A stretch of 64,000 bases of DNA from Linnemannia schmuckeri (lineage: Eukaryota > Mortierellomycota > Mortierellomycetes > Mortierellales > Mortierellaceae), in NCBI GenBank assembly GCA_029449235.1, contig JANATG010000005.1:1550001-1614000 (forward strand). Direction: 5' to 3'. The notes under the pieces are model-generated. The model saw only the letters and a program-made list of their open reading frames with translations, searched no databases and was not told the origin of the DNA. Made by a program: the position numbers and the translations under genes. Shown here piece by piece: positions 24,051 through 34,403 of this stretch; position 1 is the first letter of the stretch, and every line of letters begins with the position of its first letter.

Positions 24051-25369
24051 TATATATTTTCTATGAATAAAAAAAAGGGTTTTAAAAATAGTTTATTGTC
24101 AACAGTAAATCTAATGTGTCGAGTGTTCCTTTTGTGAAGAAACCATGCGGACACGAGCTTTCTTTTTCCTACCTGACTAACAAGCCAGTCCTCCTCCATC
24201 AACCTTTTCTTACTTTTTCTGTCTGCACTCACATCTTGCATTGTCGTTTTGAGAATTGCTTTTTTTTAACAGCCATATTGTTTAAACAGACCAAGAAAAA
24301 AAGGGGAGAAATAATACTATAGCGTTTAGTATGGCCAAGCAAAAGACAATGACGATGGTAACGCTACCCATCCACTTTAGCCAGTCTGAAAGTCTCTCTC
24401 CTTCACTTTGGAGGTCGTTCCAGGTCTTAAGGGCGGCCCAGGAACGCCTGCACAGTCTGGATTCCAGGGAACCGCTCGTGTGGTACACCTTTTAAAACAA
24501 CGCCCGTCCATCAAGCGACCCGGGATCTCTGTGAAAGCAGCAAGTCATGTCTTGTCTTTCTAAACCAGCAAGCTAGACCCTCATCAAATCTAACGCTCGA
24601 CTTCATCACAGGCGGTCTGACAGACACCATATTTTAAATCAGAGCACTGCGTTTAGTCCGCACTCTGGTCTTCTGCTCTCTCGCAGACCATAGGAGCTTT
24701 GCATGATGATGAACCCTATGACAGCTTATCAAGCCTGTCTGTTGTTTCGATTGCTGCAGCCGCGATAAATCACTGTGCCATCTGAAGTGCAGTCTGAGTC
24801 CACCAGGCCAAGAACAACCCCCTTCCTTTATCCTTGATAATATTTTCACAGACAGGGAGGATAGCGAACAAACGAGCTACCTGACCGTTCAGTGCTCTCG
24901 TATGCGCCAGAACCAAGCTATTTTATTCACTTGTTGGTGACCCTGTCGACTTTGAAAAAATTCACACTCCAAGATTCGAATGTAAGGAAGGTCTGAGGAA
25001 TGACGAAACCACATCGGTAACAAACGAAAAGAACGAGGGCGACAGTCCAAAAGAACAAGATGAACCTCCAGGTCCCAGGTATGGTTTTACCAGAAAACAT
25101 TCGAAGGGGATAGCTTAACTCCAGAAGCAAGCGTTAGTAGGGATACATAAAGTGTTCTGACATGACGTTCATCATTCTCCGTACTTTCTGATACCTAATT
25201 CCTTTACTTCCTTTCTCAATAATTCTTTTACTTTCTCATACTCTCTTGTCATTTGGAACTGTTCTCACAGACAACTCTTGACTTTCATTAACTTCTAAGC
25301 ACACCACAAACGTAACATAAACATAGTTCCCTTTCACCATCCTCTACTTGTGTACTCTTTTAACTAAAA
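24051..25369. other. Intergenic region with unassigned minus-strand open frames
   Basis: About 1.3 kb between paralog A and the relic. Three minus-strand open stretches (25130-24927, 24849-24634, 24488-24282) lie in series. The first has a hydrophobic segment (FILFFWTVALVLFVCYRC), the last another (GSVTIVIVFCLAILNAIVLF). I could not join them through convincing splice sites, so they may be remnants of a small membrane-protein gene or chance. Confidence 0.3.
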
Positions 25370-26290
25370 ATGGAAAGCATTTACCCAGTTTGCTTCACGA
25401 CCAGCAACGAAGCCCACTTTATCCATTCGCTCGCTCACCGGCATTCCTGTCTAAAGAAGCTACCAAGACTATTGATTTGGAGAGAGTTGTGATATTCAAC
25501 ACAAGTGGGCCACGACCATGACTTATCTTTATGAAGTCTTTTTTGCTCTACTGTCCTCAGGTACATGCCTCTCCTTGTTTTACCCCGATCTCACAATGTA
25601 TATTTCATTTTTCGAGGTGTTATTACAAGCGTTTGATGTACAACTTTATTTACTCATGAAGTACTCCTTATTTCACTTTTTTTCAACGACTTCAGAACAC
25701 GACAAGCACAACGGCGGATGCATTTCAGATCTACACGTTTAACGGAAGCGCATTCTGACAAATCAGCTTACTCACAACCACAGCTCTCACTCCATTGATC
25801 AGTCGCGACATGACACCGCACGTTACTATTGCATCTACAGATCCATAATCTTACTCCGGTGTACCAGAGCCAGGGGTCAGATGGGCCTACTTCTCCTTTG
25901 ACTACGGCGCCAAGAGCTACCGTTTGGACCTCACTGGGAACCTCACCGCCACCAACACTACCCTGCTCAATCTGAGCTGGGCACCTCCAAACCATTCAAA
26001 CTAGACAACGATATCGAGTTTGAGGACTGGTGTTCTCACCTGGACACATTTCCATCTGGAACTGGTTGGGCGGTGCCCTAGGCCTGTTGCTCGCCGCCCT
26101 CATCACAGCATTTATCGTTCATCGACACACGGCCAATACGGTCTCCCTCCAGGCGTCATCGTCTTCGCCCCTCTCCATACATCGAACCGCTGATAATGCT
26201 GCTGTCATATGAACCCAGTACGGAGATGTCGACGAGGCCCTTCCTGCGTACACCCTTCGCGCACCATCGCCGCCAGCACTAAACGAAGGA
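25370..26290 (+). pseudogene. Degenerate middle copy of the membrane-protein family
   Basis: Starts with ATG and MESIYPVCFTTSNEAHF, matching paralog B's MDGIFPVCYTTNGAYV, then loses homology and hits stops. Most of exon 1 and all recognisable exon 2 are missing. After a TTCAG acceptor near 25693 an exon 3 remnant is visible (DAFQIYTFNGSAF, then a stop). There follow pieces matching paralog B's SVNFGRRGYVIDLTG region (FSFDYGAKSYRLDLTG), a transmembrane segment (GGALGLLLAALITAFIVH, in a shifted frame) and the tail motif TQYGDVDEALPAYTLRAPS after a stop. Several frameshifts and stops make this a pseudogene. Its CT-rich upstream leader survives. Confidence 0.85.
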
Positions 26291-27647
26291 AGAAGCAGCT
26301 TTTATAGCCACAGTTGTTTCAGAGGGCGAGATAACAATTTTCGAACCACCCCTCTTCCTCGTCGTAATCGTCGTCGTTGCCGTTGTCGTCGCCTTTGTTG
26401 TGTATTTCTGGAGTATATAATCAACTCTCACAGGTCTTTTCGATCGGAGTGACACAATCCATTGGTAGGGGTTTTCATGTCCCATTTTTTACCTGGTAAG
26501 TTTGCTTGTTCCTTTCGAAATTCAAATTATCCTCGTAAACACGGACTATGGCCTCCATTTTTTTAAGAGTGATTTTCTTGTATATATGACAGCGACGTTT
26601 GGATAGCGATACCTCGCGACGATGGTGGTTTGGATGGCGCCTGTTTGATCGATTGAGACTTTGGCTGTTTGCTTTTTTCTTTGGTTCCTTAAAGGTGCAC
26701 TTTTTTGGGTTTCCCAGATATCACGTTATTAGTCAAAGGCTGATCACCTTCAATAGTGCGTACTTGAACAAAAAAAAAAGCGGAAACGCAGAGGATTGTG
26801 CGAGAGAGACAAACAAATCGAGGACAAAACAACAATAAAAGACTTGATCTCTAAAAAAGGTACCCGTGTACACGTACCGATATCGCGCTCTCGTCCTCCA
26901 TCCCTCGCATTAAGAGCGGATCTCGCTCTTGTAAAATATGAGTACAAAGGAGCGTGGGTTGTGTTTGTTTGTGTGTTGTGACGCTGTACAAAAAGGATCT
27001 GATAACTTTTTTCTTGAGCTGAGAACGAATGAAGGTATCTGTTGTCTGAGAATGAATAAGGGGAATGGGTGAAAGTGAGAGAAAGGGACTCACCTGGCTT
27101 ACTGAACAGAACTGGGCTCAGGTACCAACTAACCGACAACGCTAAACAAGAAGAAAGAAAAAACAAAGATGAAAAAACGAAGAGGCAGGCTTGACGCCCA
27201 ACCGACAGCTGATGTTGCTGTTCCTTTGTTTGTTAGTACTTGATGGTTGAATCTCTTTCACCTTTTTTCATCCCTCTCTTACTTTCCTTTCTTTCCTTTC
27301 TTTCCTTTCTTTCCTTTCTTCTTTCTTCCCCTCTCTCTCTTCACTTTTCTCTTTCAGGCTTAGTCATTCCCTTCTTATCCTCCTTTTCCTCCTCTCCCAG
27401 ACTCACACTCGCACTCATACTCTCTCCACTCAAAACTCGCCTCATATCCTTCCTCTCACCCACCACACAGCTTCCTCTCCTCATAACATCTCCCCTCACC
27501 ACACCCGTTCCTACCCGTTCCTTTTTCCTTCACTCCTTCACCCTTCTTCAACAGCAAACCACCCCTACTCCTCATCCCCTTTTTCTTCATTCCTTCTCCT
27601 TCTCCTTTTTCCTCCACCCACTCTCCACTCCCCTAATCCAGGAAGCT
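26291..27647. other. Intergenic region and pyrimidine-rich promoter of paralog B
   Basis: About 1.36 kb. The first part is featureless. From 27250 to 27640 the + strand is almost pure C/T, including about five TTTCCTTTC-type 8-bp repeats (27283-27325). The open frame running through this block into the gene gives only Ser/Leu/Phe/Pro/Thr low complexity, so I regard it as leader. A TCCAG five nt before GAAGCTATGG could be a splice acceptor for an untranslated first exon. Confidence 0.45.
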
Positions 27648-29914
27648 ATGGATGGAATATTCCCAGTTTGTTATACAACAAATGGCGCCTACGTCTACAC
27701 GGCCGCCTACGACACCCGTCAGGGGCGCGCCCAAGCCCGATTGATCATTGCCCAGTCAAAGTACTACCCAACTTCACTCGACAAACTGACCTGGGACGCC
27801 ATCGGCGAAGTGCCCCAAGACCTCATCCGCTCCGCCATCTTTGAGGGCTATACTTATAACTGTGCCTGGAACAATGAAACTGCGACGTTTGCCCTCCTGG
27901 GCCAGACCCTTACGAGTGCATCCATGAAGAATACGACGAGTCGGTTTGGGATCGAGTTTTCGACGGCTTTTAGTGGTGGGGTGGTTTCCCCTCCGACGAG
28001 GGAACATCCGTTGCCATATGAGCAGTTTGAGACGGAAGCGTATCGGCCGGTGGATACAATTATGGAGGGGAGGAGTGTTATTGTCCCAGTTGAGGGAGTT
28101 GAGGCTGCGGTTGTGAGGGGGGATAATGGGAGTGGGAAGACTTGGAGCCCTGGTAAGTGGATTCATGCGCAGTTTAATGTGACGAGTAGGGAGTTGTTGC
28201 TGAAGACTTATTGGTATGGGCAGACCTTTTATGAGGCGCCTCAAGTTGCATGGCGAATGGTAAGGAACCAGCAATTCATTTTTTTTTTTTTTTAAAAAAA
28301 AAAGAGTTCAATCTGATAAGGAGCTAGACGAGAAAGAGACTTGATTTTGCTTATTTTTCTTCTCACAGAAAAGGAAAGACAGAAAGATTAGATCCAATCA
28401 GCTCACTCACCAACACTCAAACACATATGTCACTTCTGCCGTCTCATTGTGCTCATAACAATCGTAGGACGCATATGGCCCATTCGTGCCAGGGACAGTA
28501 GGACCCGTGCCCGGAACAAGGAACTACCGCCTCCTCGCACACTCCAACAGTAAACTGTACATGGTCGGAACCTCCGTCGCCAACGGAACACTCTTGGTCA
28601 CCACTTTGCCCCTCAACCCCCAAGCCCTTGGCACAAAGCCTCTTACCGTTGCTCAGCCTGAACGGTACATGGTTGTCACTATCCCATCGGATTTAGGAAA
28701 GGACTGCGACTTAGACCATCCATGGTCTACTGCGAGTGCTTATAACAGTAATCTCTTTGTACTGTGCTATCCCAAGATCGAGGTAACAACCATATTCTCT
28801 GTTCTTTCAACCCCCTGCAACCTTGCAAATTTGTTTTTGGTACTGGACTTATCGTCGAGGAGATCATTTATTTACATTCTTATTTTTCCTTTCTTTCTTT
28901 TCATCTCCTTCTTTCAAACAGAGCGAGCAGAACACAGCACTCCAACTGTTCATATTCAACGGCACAATCTTTCAAAAAATCGCCTCCATCTCCACTCTCC
29001 TCCTGACTCCAATCTCAACCACAAATCACGGACCCCGCCTCGTCCCCATCCCCTTCAACCCTACCACCGCCACCAACTCCGACACCAAAGCCTCCACTTG
29101 GTCCTACCTCTCCGTCAACTTCGGTCGTAGAGGCTATGTCATCGACCTGACCGGGTTCACCACCGAGGGCGGGATCGGAGGCACCATAGCCATTGACGAA
29201 AGGACCATTTCTCAACCCTTCGTACTCGATCCCGAGAACCCTTACCTTCCCAACGACGTCTACAAGGGCGGCAGTGGTCGTCCCAGGATCCCAATCTCGG
29301 CCTGGGTAGGCGGGTTCTTAGGCCTCCTAATCCTCATCCTCTTCGCCGTCTGGATGATGCACAAACACAGGGTCCGCGCAAAGGAAGCTCGACGTCGAGA
29401 AAGGATCGCCAATGGGATGGATCCTGATATGAACCCCGAGACTGTGGGCGGTGTGACAAGGACTCAGTATGGTGATGATGCTTCGGATGCGTTGCCGTTG
29501 TATACTTTGCGCGCACCCTCGGTTCCATTCATGGTCCAACAGCCGACTGCTCATTCTGCACCTACTATCACAGCCGTTGGTGCCGCTAACGCTACTGCCA
29601 CTGTTGCTGCAACGGCCACTGCTGCTGCAACGACTGCAACAATGCCTATCCCACAGACCCTAGAACCGACAGAACTGCCTCCAGGCTACTCGCCAGATCT
29701 TTCGAGGCCCAGGAATGAAAGGCATGAAGATACCCTTTCTCTCTGTAACGATAGCGAGGTTAACTCTGTCAACATCCCAGCCGCCAACACTGCCTCGATC
29801 AGTAATACTAATTTACCTGCTGAAGTAGCCCCAGCTGCCGTCGAGAACGAGACCACTGCTACAACTCCACCTCACCCATCGACCATCGCTGGCGACAACA
29901 AAACTAACCTTTAA
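27648..29914 (+). CDS. Single-pass membrane protein of an unrecognised lineage-specific family (paralog B)
   Basis: Three exons (27648-28259, 28468-28782, 28922-29914) encode 639 aa. It aligns with paralog A along its length: CYTTNGAYVYTA at the start, YEAPQVAWRM at the exon 1 end, YRLLAHSNSKLYMVG after exon 2 opens, and IFNGTIFQKIA in exon 3. One transmembrane segment (WVGGFLGLLILILFAVWMM, about 433-455) is followed by a very basic stretch (HKHRVRAKEARRRER). The cytosolic tail has TQYGDDASDALPLYTLRAP (about 490-507), an Ala/Thr-rich linker and ELPPGYSPD, a PPxY motif near 561. The start at 27648 was chosen because both relatives begin M-x(2-8)-P-[VL]-C-[YF]-T. Intron 1 contains a T-run followed directly by an A-run. 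Function unknown; PPxY motifs suggest, but do not show, binding to WW-domain ubiquitin ligases of the Rsp5 type. Confidence 0.85.
28278..28303. repeat. T-run/A-run inverted homopolymer in intron 1 of paralog B
   Basis: A run of about 15 T is immediately followed by about 10 A, so the transcript could fold into a short A/U hairpin just downstream of the 5' splice site (donor at 28260). Confidence 0.8.
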
Positions 29915-30486
29915 CACCTCATTCCACATATCATATTCACATCATTCGTTTTCACATAGAAGATAATATTAAAAGTTATGGTTGTATTTTTGTGGGATGA
30001 AATGCTTAAAGATGCAATAATGGGTGGGTCTATCGTTTTCCGGTTTCCTTTTGAAGGTTGCTCGGGCGGGAAGGAGATGCAAGAAAAAAAAAGAAACAAA
30101 AGAAAAATAATACAAAAGATATTCACACACACAAAAAGATAATAAGAGTAGAGAGAGGTAAAAATCTATGGAATGCAAAGAAAAACGCTAAAAATACAGG
30201 AGGGTGAGAAAAAGAGGAGAAGGTAATAACCTTCCCTTTTCCAAATGCTGTGCGGGTAGGAACATCGGTACCATGGGGCCCCAAGAGTTAGGCTTCAAAT
30301 GAAGGAAAGAGAAAAATGAAAAATGGGGTATAAGTACAAATGTAACAAGTGCCAGCATCCTGCATCCGTAACGAATGGAAATAATAGAGATCAAAGAAAA
30401 AAAAAAGAAAAAAAAGTGTCTTAGAAAAATTCAGACAAATTCAGACACAAATCCTGTGTGAAAAGGCAAGGATTTCGGCTCTTGGT
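29915..30486. other. Convergent 3' flanks of paralog B and DED1
   Basis: A 572-nt A-rich spacer with several AATAAT/AATAAA-like elements suitable for polyadenylation in either direction. No gene seen. Confidence 0.4.
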
Positions 30487-33018
30487 TTAGAACCAGCTGT
30501 TGCCGCCGCTTCCACCACCATATCCACCGCCATATCCACCGCTGTTACCGCCATATCCACCGCCGCCGTAGCCACCACCACCATAGCCTCCCTGGCCGCC
30601 TCCGTAGGAGTTGGAGTTGCCCCAGTTGTTGTTGCTCGACTTTCTGATATCGCGACCACCGGACTGATGACCACCACGACCGCGACCACGACCACGGCCA
30701 GATCCTCCTCCTCCATACGATCCTTCTCTGGCGAGAGTCTCGAGCCAGCTAGGAATGTCCTGGTTGGCCTCCTTCAAGAGCTCAAGCAAGTCACGGACGA
30801 CACCCTTGTTGCCGCGGTTCAAGAAAGCAGTGGCGATACCAGTGTTACCAGCACGACCGGTACGACCGATTCTGTGAACATAGTCGTCGATATCTGTGGG
30901 CAAGTCGTACGAGATGACGTGGGTGACGTTGGGGATATCCAAACCACGGGCAGCGACAGCAGTTGCAACCATGACGGGGCAGCGTCCGGAACGGAACATG
31001 TCCAAGGCACGCTCACGCTCGCGCTGGGTGCGGTCTCCGTGAATCGAGGTGGCGGGGAAGTTCTGGCTGAGCAAGAAATCCGAAAGGGTATCGGCCATAC
31101 GCTTGGTCTCAACGAAAATTAGGGTCAAGCCCATATCGCCTTTGGGTTGGGCGTGGAGAATGTCGAGAAGGACGGAGCGCTTGTCCTCGTCCTCGACGTA
31201 CTCAATCCTCTGGGTAATGTTCTCCGAGGTCGAACCAACACGACCGACCGACAAGAAGATATAGTCGCGCAAGAAGTCGCGAGCAAGGTGCTGAATGTCA
31301 CGGGGGAACGTGGCAGAGAACATGAGGGTGTGGCGCTCGTTGACTCCGGGCATGTCCTCCTTCTCGACCAAGCGTCTGATCTGGGGTTCGAAACCCATGT
31401 CCAACATACGATCGGCTTCGTCGAGGACAAGGTACTGGACATTGGCGAGGGAAACACGGCCACGCTCAATCAAATCAACCAAACGACCGGGGGTAGCAGT
31501 CAACATGTCGCATCCACGGTCAATGGTGCGGAGCTGCTGACCAATATCGGCTCCTCCGTAGACGACGCAGGAGCGAACCCAGGAGCGGTACGAGAACTTG
31601 CGAGACTCTTCCCAAATCTGCGAGGCCAACTCACGGGTGGGAGCGAGAATCAAGGTCGAGGGGTAGGCCTTGCGGGTGCGGCCAGCACCAGCGTGCTCGG
31701 GGAGAGGGGCAGGACCACGCTTAAAGAGCTCAGAGAGAATAGGGAAAAGGAAACCACCAGTCTTTCCGGAACCAGTCTGAGCACAAGCCATCAAATCACG
31801 ATCGTTGCCGACAATGGGGATGGAGTACTTCTGGACTGGGGTAGGCTGAGTGTACTTGGAGAGCTCGATGTTTTCGAGAAGAAGGGGATCCAGAGGAGGG
31901 CTGGTGAAGGTCAAGACGGGCTCGGGAACGTCGTTACCTGACGCCTCAACGGGGATGTCGTCGTACTTCTCAAAGTTGATACCGGTGCTCTGACGCTCCT
32001 TGTCCTCAGTACCGTAGAGCTCGCGCTCGAGACGGGGGTTGCGGGCAGCAGGGACCTGGACGCCGTTCTTGAAGGTTCCGACATCACGATCCAAGCGGGG
32101 GTAGCCAGATGAAGGGGTGTCGCTGCGGCGACCTCCATATCCGCCGGACGAGGCACGGTCGTTCCAGCCACCAGAGGAGTGGTGGTGGGTGGGCTCGTTC
32201 CAGCCACGGTTGTACCCGCTCTCAGAGGCACCACCCCAGCCTCCAGTGGAGCGAGAGTTGTTGTTGCTCTGACGAGGAGCATCCCAGCTGAATAATACAA
32301 GTTATAAGAGAGAAGATAAGAAAGGATTAGTACGATAGAAAGTTAAGGAGAGTGTCCGAGAGGGGGTAGGGGGTGAGGCATCGCAAGGGACCGTTTCGAT
32401 CTGGATAAGCCTTTTTGGATTAAAAGTGCTCTCTGTTGCATGAAAATATACCTATCGTTGCGGGGAGAGGAGGCAGCGGGGGCCTGGTTTCTCAAGTGAG
32501 GAGGAACGTAGGCGGGACGGCCGCCGGAAGGACGACTGCCACCGCGGGATTCATTAACGCCCATACCAGCTATCATATAGGAAAGAGAGGAGATGACGAC
32601 AGAGGTTAACACCAAAGAACTGATCAGATTAGATTGGAGCTCGACAATATTGCCGGCTCTCATCCTGCAAGCTGAAGGTTGATGAAAGTTGATGGGAGTG
32701 CAGAAGATGTGTGCTGATCTGACGGTGATGGGTTTGCAGCTGGCTCAGTGGAGAAACAGTCTGCGCCAAGAGTAAACAATAATAAACAAAGAAAAAAATA
32801 AAAGTGATCACGTTTCGGTGATGGTCCGTTCTCGTTGATAGCACAGATGATGGCGAAGAGTAATTGGTTGTTGTTTGCCTGTTGCTTGCTTGTTGGTTGT
32901 TGTTGCCTGGTGGCTGTTAGTTGGTCCATGAGACTCTTGTATAAAGTGTGTAGAAAAAAAGAATAAGTAGCTTACCAAACTGCTGATTGAGGCCGTTCAT
33001 GTTGTCATTATGGCTCAT
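30487..33018 (-). CDS. DED1: DEAD-box ATP-dependent RNA helicase Ded1/DDX3
   Basis: Unwinds mRNA 5' leaders during translation initiation. Three exons (33018-32976, 32569-32452, 32287-30487) give 653 aa. The N-terminus shows the conserved eIF4E/assembly region (QQFAGMGV and PAYVPPHLRNQ). The helicase core has the Q motif (YTQPTPVQKYSIPI), AQTGSGKT, PTRELASQI, TPGRLVDLI, VLDEADRMLDMGFEPQ, SAT, then FVETKRMAD, ATAVAARGLDIPNVTHVI and HRIGRTGRAG. The C-terminal tail is Gly/Tyr/Ser-rich with RGRGRGRGG, followed by YGGGGYGG-type repeats, and ends in SWF. Exon 1 encodes only 14 residues, and the start is fixed by the exon 1-2 join QQF|AGMG. A partial duplicate of its 3' region lies at 38832-38992 on the opposite strand. 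Confidence 0.97.
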
Positions 33019-34403
33019 TGATGAATATAAAAAAAGGGAAAAGGGTGAAAGAAGGGTAAAGATCTTTTTTTTTCTTGGTCGTCGTCCTTTAAGTAAGTCT
33101 TTTTCATAAACTTTTTTTTGTCTTTTTTTGGGCATTAAGCAGACTGCGGGTCTTTGATCACCTGACACAATAGAGACGATGACAAATATGCTACGACGTA
33201 GGCATTTGTGAAAAAAATAGTTGCACGCCGAGACATTTCACTGATATCAAAAATATATGCAGGAAATATGGGCCAAAGCCAAGCAGCTTGGGATGGTGTG
33301 TCGATCGACACGCGGGATGTGGTTTTCGGGGGATCGTGGAGGAAGAAGGAAAGGGGGCACATCCACAACAACTTTTACAGGTGTGTGTGTAAATGTGTAT
33401 GATGGAGCATAGAGCACACACATATATCCCCCCTTATGTGTAATGACAAACAGAAACGCCGACTCACATGTGCTTTTCGTTCAAAAGATACACGCTGGGT
33501 TCTTGGTTGTTGTTGACGTTGTTGTGTTGGCAAAAGATAATTGCTCTGACAACCCTACTCGTTTTTTCTTTTCATAACACTCTATGAATTAGTCCTTGGT
33601 ACTACCTACAGTGAGCCATCTGAGCACCACCTCCCCCCTTGTCGGTCTTTCTCTCCTCCATCCAAAGCCGATAAATGCAATTGAATTGGATAAGACCTGG
33701 CAGATAATAATGTAAATAGACAGAGCAGGGTCGAAAGGGTTAAAAAAAGAGAGCGAGGAGAGGAGAAGAGTAGTAAAATTGCATTGGTGTTGATGTCTTT
33801 GTCGGTTTGAAAATGTAATTGTGCGAGTGTGTGTGAGTATGTGAGTGCGAATAAAAGATATCGCCCAACCATGCCAGCGTGAATATTGTTACCCCCACCA
33901 ACCCACCAATGCTCAATCGATCACTCAGGCACACACCCCAAGGTTTTTTTTGTCTTTATGCCTTTGCCTTCCTCTTGCACGCTCTTTTTTCTTTTCTCTT
34001 CTCTTCTTCTCCGTCTCCTTCACCTCCTTCTTCTCGACCCTTTTCTTCTCTCTTCTGTTTCTTTTTGAACTTCAACTGTATCCTTACCCGCCTCTTTAAC
34101 TTTCTTGTTTTCTGCACTCTTCGTTCCTTCTTCGTCCTACTCCTCCTTTCGTGCTCGCCCACCTCACCCACACCACACTCCACTTACTTCGCTTCCTTCA
34201 CTGTTCTCGCCATCCGCACTTCAACGACACACTCATACGCCACTTTGCCCATGCCTCGACCTTGCTGATTCCCTTCCCACCAACCACCAAAATTACCTTC
34301 CCGCTGTCTCTTCCTCACTTTCCATCAACCTTCTTTTTCTCTTTTTTTTCAGCTCTATCCTTGCATACACCTTTTTTAACTTGACGACGACCCAAGCGTC
34401 TTT
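33019..34403. promoter_or_regulatory. Divergent promoter region between DED1 and the coiled-coil gene
   Basis: About 1.38 kb. The DED1 side (33030-33130) is A/G-rich on the + strand; the other side (33950-34380) is strongly pyrimidine-rich on the + strand. These are the leader signatures seen elsewhere, in opposite orientations. No coding features seen. Confidence 0.5.

Noticed and set aside
27240..27647. N-terminal extension of paralog B with hydrophobic Ser/Leu/Phe repeats that mimic a signal peptide
   Set aside because: It is the translated CT-rich leader. Paralog A and the relic start at the equivalent of the Met at 27648 without such a segment.
31147..31941. A 264-aa + strand open frame opposite DED1
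   Set aside because: Antisense shadow of the helicase core, caused by codon bias.
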